Assembly (NCBI GenBank): GCA_002898355.1
Contig: BEHD01000001.1
Location: forward strand, 116,680 to 180,679
Reading direction: 5' to 3'
DNA: 64,000 nt
DNA from: an archaeon HR01
Lineage (GTDB): Archaea > Thermoproteota > Nitrososphaeria_A > Caldarchaeales > Caldarchaeaceae
Positions within the stretch are counted from its first letter, which is position 1; every line of letters begins with the position of its first letter. Of the stretch, positions 1 to 8,627 are shown piece by piece. The notes below the pieces were generated by a model that worked only from the letters and a program-made list of their open reading frames with translations, did no database searches and was not told the origin of the DNA. Both the position numbers and the translations under genes were made by a program.

Positions 1-471
1 CCCCTCAGAAAGCCTCACGTATATCCCGCTAACATTCTCCGGCATCCTCTCCCTTATGAGGGCTGCTATATGGGCTGAAATATTCTCGGAGGTGGACTCG
101 GAGTCTATCACATATATCGAGGCGACAGGTGTCTCTATCATATATTCGCCGCCTATACCCCTAAAACTGATAGAGGCCCGGCCGTCCTGAATCTTCACAT
201 ATTTTCTTGAGACGATTAGCTTGTGATCCATCATATTAATGATGGACCTCAATATATCTTTCAGCTCACCAAACTCTACAACCATATCGTCGACAAGACG
301 GCCCGTAAGCCCCACCCTCACGCTGGCTGTATGTCCGTGGAGGACACCGCATTTGGGGGAGCTGGGGAGAAAGTGGGCGTAGTCAAAGTTAAGTGAGCTG
401 CCGCCGACCTCAACCACCCTCCTCGCAAGAGATCTTCCATCGGCCTTAGGGGATGTTACCACAGCCATCAT
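1..471 (-). CDS. 6-pyruvoyl-tetrahydropterin synthase / QueD-like protein (3' end outside window)
   Basis: Read on the minus strand from ATG at 471 (a second ATG follows at 468), the frame stays open to base 1, so the C-terminus lies outside the window. The translation shows the PTPS/QueD pattern: a His in AHFL, a Cys a few residues later in KCGVLHGHT, and the HGH zinc ligands. The family makes 6-carboxytetrahydropterin for 7-deazaguanine (archaeosine/queuosine) synthesis, or acts in pterin/folate synthesis; the sequence alone does not separate these roles. It starts 16 nt after the stop of the ThyX-like gene, so the two are probably cotranscribed. A TGT gene for archaeosine lies at 54.7 kb, which makes the deazaguanine role reasonable but unproven. 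Confidence 0.8.
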   Translation of the reverse strand, partial: MMAVVTSPKADGRSLARRVVEVGGSSLNFDYAHFLPSSPKCGVLHGHTASVRVGLTGRLVDDMVVEFGELKDILRSIINMMDHKLIVSRKYVKIQDGRASISFRGIGGEYMIETPVASIYVIDSESTSENISAHIAALIRERMPENVSGIYVRLSEG

Positions 472-487
472 ACGATGGCTCCCGCTA

Positions 488-1891
488 TTAGAGGTTTCCC
501 TGCTGGAGCTTGTGGATTTCATCGCTGTACCTATGATATTTGAGTATTATCGGGCACCAATCCTTCTCAGGACAGTAGCCCAGGTAGCGGCATTTCTCAC
601 CCATGTGTCTAGCGGTATCTGGATAGGTCTTCTCCAGCTCCCTCCATATCTTATAGGCTATACCCCTCTCCTCCCACTGGGTGTAGCTGCATGTCCTTGT
701 GCCTATGAAGCCCTGGGGGTAGAGAAGGTTGTAGCCGTTATAACACCTGACAACGTATAATCTCAGGGCCTGAGGGAGTATGTAGCATGCTGCCGACGGC
801 TTGACACCCATCGACACCAGCTCCTCATACGTATTCAACGCATCTAGGACTGCGTCGATATAGTGGGTTTTCAGCCTCTCATCCTTCTTGATGGTGGGTG
901 GTGTGACGATGTTCTCCTGGGGGGATTTTAAAGCCCTCTCAGCCGCTGTATAGATGGATTCCACAGCTGTAGGCACTGTCCTATGTCTGACAGCTTGATG
1001 ATAGGCCACCAGTGACATGGGTTCAAGGGTTGTGGCCGATATAAGCGGGTTCACCGAATCCAATACCTCCTTCAAGTCCTCGGAGAACGGCGGTAAATCA
1101 CCTATGAGGTTGACATGGTTGAGGATGACGGGCTCCTGCGGCATCCCCGCATTCCTCACGATCTTCTCCAACAATATGTCGTGTGGTTTGAACAACAGCG
1201 GGTATGGGTAGGAGGTCAGCCTATTCCTAAACGACATGCGGGCACGATATAGCTGCGGCGCTATCTCAGCTATTTTGCCGCCATAGACCTCTGCGAACGC
1301 GTGAACTTCTGCAGGTAGATAGCCCGACTTCTCAGAGCATAGCTGAAGCAGCCCCACATAGTTTTCGAAGCTGGAGCTTATGAAGAGGGATGTGGCAGTG
1401 CCTAGGGGGAGAAGATATCTAGCATCCTCCAGCTCAACACCCGCCTCCAAAAGCTGGTCATAGGTTTTGAGAAGCTTCTGGAACATCTTCCAATATAGCT
1501 GCCTACCATCGCCCAAGTCTAGCGGCTCGACAGCGTCATCTAATGTCACCCTGCTACGTCTCTGGGATTCTTGGAGATAGGAGCCGAAGATGGGTGCCAC
1601 CAGAACAAGGGATAGGGCCCGGCTACATTTTAGCACCTCCAGCTCTAGGTGGAGGGATGTGGTGATTGATGCATGTCCTCTACGGGTGGATTCGGAATGC
1701 ATCCGCAGAGTCGTCTTTCTCAAGTCCTTGCCGGAGGAGAGCAGAGCGCCTATCTTAGCCTCCACGTCTAGCCCTCCAAAGGTTCCCAGACCTTCAGCCG
1801 CTAGGAATTCATCGGGCCCCACATCTACATTCTTTCCGTCAACCGCTATGCTAGCCCTTGGCCCGTATCCGTAGAACTTGACCCTAAACAT
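488..1891 (-). CDS. Tandem ThyX-like (FAD-dependent thymidylate synthase family) protein
   Basis: A 467-residue protein when started at the ATG at 1891, giving MFRVKFYGYG. A longer frame begins at 2020 but would overlap the divergent carS gene. The protein looks like two ThyX-related halves. The first has QRRSRV near residue 110 followed by a helical DARYLLPLGTATSLF segment. The second has the ThyX-type RHR at 302-304, then PSAACYILPQALRLYVVRCYNGYN and a Cys-rich tail (CRYLGYCPEKDWC). Canonical ThyX reads RHRxxSxNExSxR; here it is RHRTVPTAVESIY, so substrate-binding residues have changed. ThyX proteins are usually 220-250 residues and act as tetramers, so a fused double-length form is unusual. 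It may be an active thymidylate synthase or a diverged relative. It lies upstream of the PTPS-like gene. Confidence 0.65.
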   Translation of the reverse strand: MFRVKFYGYGPRASIAVDGKNVDVGPDEFLAAEGLGTFGGLDVEAKIGALLSSGKDLRKTTLRMHSESTRRGHASITTSLHLELEVLKCSRALSLVLVAPIFGSYLQESQRRSRVTLDDAVEPLDLGDGRQLYWKMFQKLLKTYDQLLEAGVELEDARYLLPLGTATSLFISSSFENYVGLLQLCSEKSGYLPAEVHAFAEVYGGKIAEIAPQLYRARMSFRNRLTSYPYPLLFKPHDILLEKIVRNAGMPQEPVILNHVNLIGDLPPFSEDLKEVLDSVNPLISATTLEPMSLVAYHQAVRHRTVPTAVESIYTAAERALKSPQENIVTPPTIKKDERLKTHYIDAVLDALNTYEELVSMGVKPSAACYILPQALRLYVVRCYNGYNLLYPQGFIGTRTCSYTQWEERGIAYKIWRELEKTYPDTARHMGEKCRYLGYCPEKDWCPIILKYHRYSDEIHKLQQGNL

Positions 1892-1953
1892 GTGCCAAAG
1901 CCTTGCTCTAGATAGCTCATACCCTAAATTTAAGCCGGCACCCACATGTATGG

Positions 1954-2478
1954 ATGGTTTTGGAGTCTTTTCTCCTGGGACTGGCCTATATCTTCCCAGC
2001 CTACGTGGCCAACGCCACACCTGTGGTAGCAGTAAAGATTCTGGGAAGAGCCCATCCGATAGATTGCAGGACAGTGATGATCGATGGGAGGAGGGTTCTA
2101 GGTGACGGTAAGACTTGGGAGGGGCTTATAGCGGGTGTAGGATTCGGGACCTTCACGGGTTTTGTCATGAGCCTCTTCATACCTTACCTGTTCAGGTCGA
2201 TGGCCGAAGTGTTTACGCTTTCTGCTGGTGCGCTGCTAGGCGACATCCTAGGAGCCTTCATCAAGAGGAGGGTCGGCCTACCCACAGGCTCGCCAGCCCC
2301 ACTCCTCGACCAGCTGGGATTTCTAATCATCGGGCTTCTCTTGGTTCACATCATCTTCACCCTCCCACCATGGATAGACGCCACCACGATAATCCTCCTA
2401 ATGGTCTTCACCTTCGCCATGCATATCGGAACAAACCTCTTCGCATACCTCGTAAGGCTCAAGGACAGATGGTATTAG
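1954..2478 (+). CDS. carS: CDP-archaeol synthase (CDP-2,3-bis-(O-geranylgeranyl)-sn-glycerol synthase)
   Basis: A 174-residue integral membrane protein with about five hydrophobic segments. It activates unsaturated archaetidic acid with CTP, the step before polar head group attachment in archaeal lipid synthesis. Supporting sequence includes the polar loop LGDGKTWEG (about residues 49-57), GDILGAFIKRR and the following LLDQLGF, all typical of the CarS/CdsA superfamily. The length matches archaeal CarS (about 170-180). The gene diverges from the ThyX-like gene at 1891, leaving about 60 nt for both promoters. It converges on the exonuclease-like gene that ends at 2498. Confidence 0.93.
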   Translation: MVLESFLLGLAYIFPAYVANATPVVAVKILGRAHPIDCRTVMIDGRRVLGDGKTWEGLIAGVGFGTFTGFVMSLFIPYLFRSMAEVFTLSAGALLGDILGAFIKRRVGLPTGSPAPLLDQLGFLIIGLLLVHIIFTLPPWIDATTIILLMVFTFAMHIGTNLFAYLVRLKDRWY

Positions 2479-2497
2479 GATGGCCTGCCCCGCATTT

Positions 2498-3010
2498 CTA
2501 AAGGGCCAGCTCAGGGTTTGTCCTTCTCAGGAGGGGTAAAAGCCTCCGAAACAAAGCGTTTATCTGGGCTAGCTCCTGTAGGCAGAGTTGTGTATCGGAA
2601 GACCTCGCTTTATCGTCTTTCACGGCCCTGTGAACGCCTAGAAACCTAGACACTGTTGTGATGTCGTGTTCTTCGAACCCCATTTTTTCACGGGCATATC
2701 TCTGAAGGTCTAGATGGATTGCCTCGTATAGGGGTGACGGGTCGAGCTTATGATAGAGTGATCGGGCGGTGATGAATGGGATGCCCAGCCTCATGCCAGC
2801 CCAAGTGACCAAAATATCCGCATAATGGATGGTGTGAAGGGCTGTCTTCAAAACCTTCTTCTCATCCTTCACATTCTTGACCTTGAAAACTTTGGGTTCT
2901 CCATCGTACTCCATGACGCCCAAGGCAGCTATCCTGCAGGTGACCGCATCCCATCCTGAAGACTGGATGCTCAGCATGAGGACGGTGGGTGCTAGCCTGC
3001 TCCTGTCCAC
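2498..3010 (-). CDS. RNase H-fold 3'-5' exonuclease-like protein with degenerate active site
   Basis: A 170-residue protein. Its layout resembles the DnaQ/PolB-type exonuclease fold: a first strand VLMLSIQSSGW where active enzymes have D-x-E, then ADILVTWAGMRLGIPFITARS where active enzymes have a G-x-N-x-x-x-F-D-x-P-x-L segment, and a C-terminal helical region with VSRFLGVHRAVKDD. The expected acidic residues are absent from the first two motifs, so catalysis is doubtful and it may be a non-catalytic nucleic-acid-binding relative. An internal Met at residue 12 is an alternative start. It converges on carS, and its start faces the TIM-barrel gene at 3116. The family assignment is from pattern only. 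Confidence 0.45.
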   Translation of the reverse strand: MDRSRLAPTVLMLSIQSSGWDAVTCRIAALGVMEYDGEPKVFKVKNVKDEKKVLKTALHTIHYADILVTWAGMRLGIPFITARSLYHKLDPSPLYEAIHLDLQRYAREKMGFEEHDITTVSRFLGVHRAVKDDKARSSDTQLCLQELAQINALFRRLLPLLRRTNPELAL

Positions 3011-3115
3011 AGCTTTATACAGGAGATGCCTTTAAAAAAGATAACACTCAAATAGGAATATCCGCCGCCTTTCCGGTGAGGTGTGGATATTGGCTGGTGA
3101 TGGCCTTCCAGAAGG

Positions 3116-3928
3116 GTGGATGTCTTCCAGTCCGGCCTAGCTGTTAAACCCTCCCACTTGGGAGCTGGCCAGAAGGAGAAGCTGGACAACCTAGTAAAGC
3201 TGGCAAATCATCTATTCCGGGAGAAGATGAAGTTTCTAGTCATAGATTCGGAGAGAGAAATGGATGATATAACACCATCCACATACAACCTGTTGTTAGA
3301 GAAGACCGCACATCTAAACTTTACACCGGTCCTCACCTTGCCTGTGAGAAGGTCAGATTTTCACGACCGTCTCACGGAGGTGTTGGATGTGGTTGCATGT
3401 GGTGGGGGAGGTGTCTGCCTTGTGGCCGGCAACCCCGCATATCTGGATGAAGATGAGAGGAGGGTGAAGGCTGGCCATCAGATCTTGGCTGCTGCAGAGA
3501 TGTTGAGGTTGAAGGCGCCCAAAACCCTTCTGCTGGTGGGGACTGAGAAGATGGTGAGGCCGGCGTTGGAGGCTTCGAGAAGATATGGAGCCATACCCTT
3601 CACCTTATATGGTGTAGATATGGGGTGCGAGTTGAACCGGCTGGTAGAGCTTTCAGATAACTCCGTCGCAGTCTACACACCCTACTTTATAGGGCCATAC
3701 CTTCCAAGGGAGGCGTTGGATGTTCTCCGGGGCTATGTCTCAAGAAGGGGATATCAAGGAGACGGGATGGCTTTAGGGCTTGAGAGACTAACACTCGCAG
3801 GTGGTATAGAAGAGATACGTGAAAAGGTTAGAAGGCTTTGGAGCAGCGGGGTGAATATTGTGGTCGGCTATCCAGCACTGCTGAGTCCTGAGCAGATTTC
3901 AGCGTTGGCTAGAGCTTTGGAATTCTAG
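3116..3928 (+). CDS. TIM-barrel luciferase-like protein of unknown function
   Basis: A 270-residue protein starting at GTG 3116; an in-frame stop at 3098 rules out a longer form. Alternating hydrophobic strands and GG/VVGYP motifs suggest a beta/alpha barrel, and CLVAGNPAYLDEDER and NIVVGYPALL resemble an archaeal family related to luciferase-like F420-dependent enzymes. That resemblance is from memory and not verified. No flavin- or F420-binding residues can be named with confidence. Its 3' end overlaps the convergent gcvT by 20 nt. An independently encoded LLM-type oxidoreductase lies at 14.5 kb. No function is assigned. Confidence 0.6.
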   Translation: MDVFQSGLAVKPSHLGAGQKEKLDNLVKLANHLFREKMKFLVIDSEREMDDITPSTYNLLLEKTAHLNFTPVLTLPVRRSDFHDRLTEVLDVVACGGGGVCLVAGNPAYLDEDERRVKAGHQILAAAEMLRLKAPKTLLLVGTEKMVRPALEASRRYGAIPFTLYGVDMGCELNRLVELSDNSVAVYTPYFIGPYLPREALDVLRGYVSRRGYQGDGMALGLERLTLAGGIEEIREKVRRLWSSGVNIVVGYPALLSPEQISALARALEF

Positions 3929-5003
3929 GCTTGACAAATGGCCCAAGCCTGATCTTAGCCCTACGCTTCCTTCCCCTAATGTCTACGGTGACATCCACAT
4001 CTTCACCGACATGCTGTCTCTGTATGTAGCCTAGGGCTATCCCTTTCCCGAGGGAGTAGGAGTATCCTCCACTGGTCACATATCCTATCGTGTCATCGTT
4101 TCGGCTGAGAACCCTGTAGCCGTGCCGTGGTATGCCCTGCTCCTCCATCTCCAGCCCAACCAAGAGTTTAGAAGGCCCCACCCTCTCCAGCTCAAGATAC
4201 CTATCCCGGCCTATGAAAAACTCGTTATCAAGCCTAACCGCCCATTCCAGCCTAGCCTCCAGAGGTGTTGTTCTCTCATCCATGTCCTGCCCGTAGAGAG
4301 GATAGCCGGCCTCAAGCCTCAGTATATCCCTGCAGGCAAGCCCGCACGGCTTCACACCAGCCCCTGTGAAACGCTCAAATATTTTCACGTAGTTTTCTTT
4401 GACACCGCAGAGGATGCATATCTCGAATCCGTCCTCCCCTGTGTAGCCGCTCCTAGTGACCAGTACAGTGCAGCCCCCGAAGTTTGTGATGCGTCCGCTA
4501 AACCATTTCATCCCTGACACATCTTCACCCAGCCATTCGGAGACATGTTTAGAAGATGCGGGGCCTTGTACGGCTAGTAGTGCTGTGGACTCGGTAACAT
4601 CCTCCACCATCACATCACCTACGGCATGCTCCAACATCCACGAGACCACCCTCTCCCTAGTTGCAGCGTTGGATACCACTAGGAAGCTGTCGCCCGCCAC
4701 CCTTAAAACGGTCACATCATCGATGATTCCCGCATCCTCATTCAAGATGAGGCAGTATTTCATCCGCATCTCTTTAAGGGTGGATACGTTGTATGAGGTT
4801 ATCCTTGTGAGGAGTTTTCCAGCATCCCCACCCCTCACCACCGTCCTAGTCATGTGGCTTATGTCAAATATGCCGGCGCCGTCTCTGACAGCCCCATGCT
4901 CCTGTCTAACCCCCTCAAACCAGAGTGGGCTGGCCCATCCGGCGAAATCTCCTATCTCAGCACCCAGACTTTCATGGAGGCTGAGTAGTGGTGTCCGCCT
5001 CAA
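3909..5003 (-). CDS. gcvT: Aminomethyltransferase, glycine cleavage system T protein
   Basis: A 364-residue protein that transfers the methylene group from the aminomethyl-lipoyl H protein to tetrahydrofolate (or an archaeal pterin), releasing ammonia. Evidence: N-terminal SLHESLGAEIGDFAGWASPLWFEG, the NEDAGIIDDVTVLR segment carrying the conserved catalytic Asp, TRSGYTGEDGFEI and LRLEAGYPLYGQDM, all typical of GcvT; the length fits too. The start codon lies inside the 3' end of gcvPB (32-nt overlap), indicating translational coupling. The order gcvPA-gcvPB-gcvT is the two-subunit P-protein arrangement common in archaea and Gram-positive bacteria. No gcvH is visible in the window. Confidence 0.95.
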   Translation of the reverse strand: MRRTPLLSLHESLGAEIGDFAGWASPLWFEGVRQEHGAVRDGAGIFDISHMTRTVVRGGDAGKLLTRITSYNVSTLKEMRMKYCLILNEDAGIIDDVTVLRVAGDSFLVVSNAATRERVVSWMLEHAVGDVMVEDVTESTALLAVQGPASSKHVSEWLGEDVSGMKWFSGRITNFGGCTVLVTRSGYTGEDGFEICILCGVKENYVKIFERFTGAGVKPCGLACRDILRLEAGYPLYGQDMDERTTPLEARLEWAVRLDNEFFIGRDRYLELERVGPSKLLVGLEMEEQGIPRHGYRVLSRNDDTIGYVTSGGYSYSLGKGIALGYIQRQHVGEDVDVTVDIRGRKRRAKIRLGPFVKPRIPKL

Positions 5004-6525
5004 GTCTCCTCATCCTATATACTCGCCAGCTGGGTGTTAAGGTTCTTGGATGGGAAGCCCTCGCCTCGTCAATCCTTGAGACCGATGTATTATGGGGGGC
5101 TGACCTAACCAGCTCCGGCGTGTTATAGCATTCCTCGATAACAGCCTCGAAGGCCTTCACATATCTATCCAGCTCCTCCTTGGACTCGGTCTCTGTCGGC
5201 TCCACCATAAACGCCTCATCCACAATCAGTGGGAAATAGATGGTTGGAGTGTGGAAGCCGTAATCTAGGAGTCTCTTCCCCACCTCTAGGGCCCCCAGAC
5301 CAGTCTCCCTCCTAAGCCTGGACAGGCTGAGGACAAACTCATGTTTTCGATGCTGTCCACGTCCGTAGGGCACTGATACACCTCTAACCATCGACATCTT
5401 CGAAAGCATGTAGTTGGAAGCTGTAACCGCCGCCATCGCAGCCCGCCGCAGCCCCTCGCCACCCATAGAGACAATATAGGCATATGCCCGCAGGAGGACG
5501 CCGAAGTTTCCATAGAACATCTTGACAGGGCCTATGGAGCCGGGCCTATCAAGAACAAGCCTGAAGATTTTTTTCTCTTCATCATACTCTATAAGCGGCG
5601 GCGGCAGATACTTCACCAGCCTCTCCACAACTCCAACAGGTCCTGAGCCTGGCCCACCACCTCCATGGGGGGTGGAGAACGTTTTATGCAGGTTTAGGTG
5701 GATGATGTCGAACCCGAGGTCTCCAGGCCTCACAACACCGGCTATGGCGTTCATGTTGGCGCCGTCATAGTAGAGTAGGGCGTCGTAGCTGTGGACAATC
5801 TCCACTATCCTGCCGATGTTCCTCTCGAATAGGCCTAGGGTGTTGGGGTTCGTAAGCATCAGCCCAGCCACATCATTATCCATAGCCTTCTCCAGAGAGT
5901 CCAAATCCACACATCCATCCCTACCGGTGGCAACCTCCTCCACCACGAAGCCAGCCATAGCTGCGCTCGCAGGATTTGTTCCATGGGCAGAGTCAGGCAC
6001 CAGTATCCTCCTCCTCTCACGCCCTTCCTTCTCACGATGGTATGCCCTCATAATCAGACAGCCCACCAACTCACCGTGGGCACCAGCCGAAGGCGCTAGG
6101 GAGAAGCGGGCCATCCCAGTCAGGGCGATAAGATTCCTCTCAAGCCTGTAAAGGATTTCTAGACAGCCCTGAACCGTCTCCTCCGGCTGGAGGGGGTGTA
6201 TGTTCGATGCCAGCTCAAGCCCAGCCAGCCTATTATTCACTACTGGGTTATACTTCATCGTACAGCTACCCAGCGGATAAAATCCCGTTGATATGCTATA
6301 GTTCATCTGGCTAAGCCTCGTAAAGTGTCTGACCACCTGAGGCTCAGAGACCTCCGGAAGGTCTAGACTATCTCTGACAGCTTCTTCAGGGAGATGCTTG
6401 AAGTATCTCTCAGAGACAGACCGTATATCGTCATCGATGGGTGGAGGTGTGAAGCCTACAAGCCCCGGCCTGGAGAACTCGTATATCAGCCCTTCATTCC
6501 ATGAGGCCTGCCTATACCCTCCCAC
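4972..6525 (-). CDS. gcvPB: Glycine dehydrogenase (decarboxylating) subunit 2
   Basis: A 517-residue PLP-dependent beta subunit of the split P-protein, which decarboxylates glycine with the H-protein lipoamide as acceptor. The PLP-lysine motif is visible as LNLHKTFSTPHGGGGPG near residue 280, preceded by the cofactor-contacting YYDGANMN; SAHGTNPASA and the C-terminal PHNTSVSRIDEARA also match. It overlaps gcvPA upstream by 14 nt and gcvT downstream by 32 nt, so the three genes form one coupled operon. Length and motif order agree with the family. Confidence 0.95.
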   Translation of the reverse strand: MGGYRQASWNEGLIYEFSRPGLVGFTPPPIDDDIRSVSERYFKHLPEEAVRDSLDLPEVSEPQVVRHFTRLSQMNYSISTGFYPLGSCTMKYNPVVNNRLAGLELASNIHPLQPEETVQGCLEILYRLERNLIALTGMARFSLAPSAGAHGELVGCLIMRAYHREKEGRERRRILVPDSAHGTNPASAAMAGFVVEEVATGRDGCVDLDSLEKAMDNDVAGLMLTNPNTLGLFERNIGRIVEIVHSYDALLYYDGANMNAIAGVVRPGDLGFDIIHLNLHKTFSTPHGGGGPGSGPVGVVERLVKYLPPPLIEYDEEKKIFRLVLDRPGSIGPVKMFYGNFGVLLRAYAYIVSMGGEGLRRAAMAAVTASNYMLSKMSMVRGVSVPYGRGQHRKHEFVLSLSRLRRETGLGALEVGKRLLDYGFHTPTIYFPLIVDEAFMVEPTETESKEELDRYVKAFEAVIEECYNTPELVRSAPHNTSVSRIDEARASHPRTLTPSWRVYRMRRLEADTTTQPP

Positions 6526-7873
6526 CGGCCAACACCCCAGCGTATTTCAAGATATCCTCTTTGGAGTGGACCTCGGTGACACATGTAAGTATGGCATCGC
6601 CCAACTCTGGGAAAGCACGGCGGAGCGGTATCCCACCCACAATCCCTGACGCCAGAAGTTTCTCAAGGATTTCCCCGTTTCTCCAACCCTCCATCCTGTA
6701 GGTGAACTCCATGTAGTGGGGCGCATCCACCAGAGGCACTTCGACACCATTTTTCGAGAGGACCTCGATCATATACGCAGTCTTGGCGAATATGTGGCGG
6801 GCCAACTCCTGCATCCCCCTCTTTCCGAGGATGGATAGATAGGCGGCGGCCGCTATGGCGCAGAGGGCTTGATTCGTGCATATGTTGGATGTCGCCTTGT
6901 GGCGCCGTATATCCTGCTCCCTAGTCCTCAGTATCATGGTGAAGGCCCTTCTATCCCTATTCAACGTCTCTGTGAGCCCTACCAGCCTTCCAGGCATGAC
7001 TTGGAGGAGGCGTCTATCCATCTTACACCCTAGAATACCCATGAGCGGGCCGCCGAAGCTCATGGGCAGCCCCAGCGGCTGGCCCTCACCCACAACGATG
7101 TCAGCCCCATATTCTCCGGGCGGCCGTAAAAGACCTAGACTGGTCGGCTCTGCGCCAACCACAAGAAGACTGCCGGCATCGTGAACAACCTCCGAGACAG
7201 CCCTAAGACCTGACATTATATTACCTAGGAAGGTCGGGTTCTCAACATATACTGCGGCCACATCCCTTCCCAACCTCTCTTTCAAGGCCTCCACATCCAG
7301 CTCCCCATCACTATTATGCGGTATCTCCTCCAGCTTCAGCCCTGCGGGTGCGAGGTATGTCCTCGCCACACCCAACCTAACTGGCGAGACATATCTGGCG
7401 CATAGCACTCTATGACCCCCACGATATCTATGGGCCATAAGAAACGCCTCAGCTACTGCTGTGGCCCAGTCATACATCGAGCTGTTGACCACATCCACAC
7501 CGTAGAGGTCTGCCACCATACTCTGAAACTCGAAGAGGGCTGTCAAGACACCCTGAGATGCCTCGGGCTGATATGGCGTATAGCTGGTTACATATTCGCT
7601 CCTCGAGACAATCTCCGTCACAGCCGCTGGGATATAGTGGGGCCATACCCCGCCACCCACGAAAACCTTCAACCCTGAACGATTCTTCGACAGTATATTC
7701 TTCACATGCTCGTAAAGCTCCATCTCCGTCATCGGCCCCTCCAAATCAGGAGGCCTCGGTAGAATGTATCTTCCATCTATATCCGAGTATAGCTCCCAGA
7801 TATCGGAGACCCCAATCTCGCGGAGCATTTCAGAGATTGATTGATCGGTGTTTGGGATGTAGCGGTGGGACAT
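6512..7873 (-). CDS. gcvPA: Glycine dehydrogenase (decarboxylating) subunit 1
   Basis: A 453-residue alpha subunit of the split glycine decarboxylase and first gene of the gcvPA-gcvPB-gcvT operon. Typical family sequence includes MSHRYIPNT at the N-terminus, FVGGGVWPHYIPAAV, YTPYQPEASQGVL and ATSNICTNQALCAI. The alpha subunit has the fold of the beta subunit without the catalytic lysine and forms an alpha-2/beta-2 P-protein. It diverges from the triosephosphate isomerase gene at 7959, leaving an 85-nt shared promoter region. No glycine riboswitch was seen; that class is bacterial. Confidence 0.95.
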   Translation of the reverse strand: MSHRYIPNTDQSISEMLREIGVSDIWELYSDIDGRYILPRPPDLEGPMTEMELYEHVKNILSKNRSGLKVFVGGGVWPHYIPAAVTEIVSRSEYVTSYTPYQPEASQGVLTALFEFQSMVADLYGVDVVNSSMYDWATAVAEAFLMAHRYRGGHRVLCARYVSPVRLGVARTYLAPAGLKLEEIPHNSDGELDVEALKERLGRDVAAVYVENPTFLGNIMSGLRAVSEVVHDAGSLLVVGAEPTSLGLLRPPGEYGADIVVGEGQPLGLPMSFGGPLMGILGCKMDRRLLQVMPGRLVGLTETLNRDRRAFTMILRTREQDIRRHKATSNICTNQALCAIAAAAYLSILGKRGMQELARHIFAKTAYMIEVLSKNGVEVPLVDAPHYMEFTYRMEGWRNGEILEKLLASGIVGGIPLRRAFPELGDAILTCVTEVHSKEDILKYAGVLAGGRV

Positions 7874-7958
7874 AGGCTCACAATAGCTGCAACAGGCCCA
7901 CTACTTATGTCTGAATAGCCTCCAACGGTTAATAGAAACCCCTACCGTAGGGAATGCC

Positions 7959-8627
7959 ATGAAATATCCTGTGATAGTCCTTAACTTTAAATGCTATCTT
8001 GAAGCCCTCGGCGAGAACGCATTACGTCTCTCCCAGATGGCTGAGAGAGTGGCCGGCGAGACAGGTGTAGAGATAGTGGTCTGCCCATCCACCCTAGACC
8101 TGGAGATGGTTGCCTCGAAGGTGAGGGTTCCGGTATTCGCCCAGCATGTTGACCCGGCACCGCCCGGCCCATACACAGGCTCCATACCCGCCGAATCCCT
8201 AAAACTTAAAGGATTAGCCGGCTCGCTTCTAAATCACTCTGAGAAAAGGCTTCTCCTCCAAGACATATCCGCAGCCGTTGCCAGGCTCAGGGATAACAGC
8301 CTACTCTCCATCTTATGCACAGGTGACCAAATCACCAGCATGGCGGGGGCGGCTCTCCAACCAGACATGATAGCGGTCGAGCCTCCAGAGCTCATAGGCA
8401 CAGGCATAGCTGTGTCAAAGGCGAAGCCTGAAATCGTTAAGGAAGCGGTGGAGAAGGTTAAGAAAGTAAACGATAAGGTGCATGTATTATGTGGGGCAGG
8501 GATATCCGGGCCGGAGGATGTAGCCGCAGCATTAAGGCTTGGGGCCGAGGGGGTCCTGCTCTCCAGCGCCTATGTAAAGAGTAAGAACCCTGAAAAGCTT
8601 TTGAGGGATATGGCGGAGGCTGTCTAA
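7959..8627 (+). CDS. tpiA: Triosephosphate isomerase (archaeal type)
   Basis: A 222-residue enzyme interconverting dihydroxyacetone phosphate and glyceraldehyde 3-phosphate. Catalytic residues are present: Asn-x-Lys in VLNFKCY near the N-terminus, the electrophilic His in LLNHSEKR, and the catalytic Glu in VEPPELIGTG. Phosphate-binding glycines are seen in LCGAGIS and GAEGVLLSSA. The short length (about 220 rather than 250) is characteristic of archaeal TIMs, which lack some bacterial/eukaryotic helices and form tetramers. The last 4 nt overlap the convergent JAMM gene. Confidence 0.96.
   Translation: MKYPVIVLNFKCYLEALGENALRLSQMAERVAGETGVEIVVCPSTLDLEMVASKVRVPVFAQHVDPAPPGPYTGSIPAESLKLKGLAGSLLNHSEKRLLLQDISAAVARLRDNSLLSILCTGDQITSMAGAALQPDMIAVEPPELIGTGIAVSKAKPEIVKEAVEKVKKVNDKVHVLCGAGISGPEDVAAALRLGAEGVLLSSAYVKSKNPEKLLRDMAEAV

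Noticed and set aside
1892..2020. Upstream extension of the ThyX-like frame to 2020
   Set aside because: It would overlap the divergent carS coding sequence and adds no family-like sequence; the start at 1891 is better.
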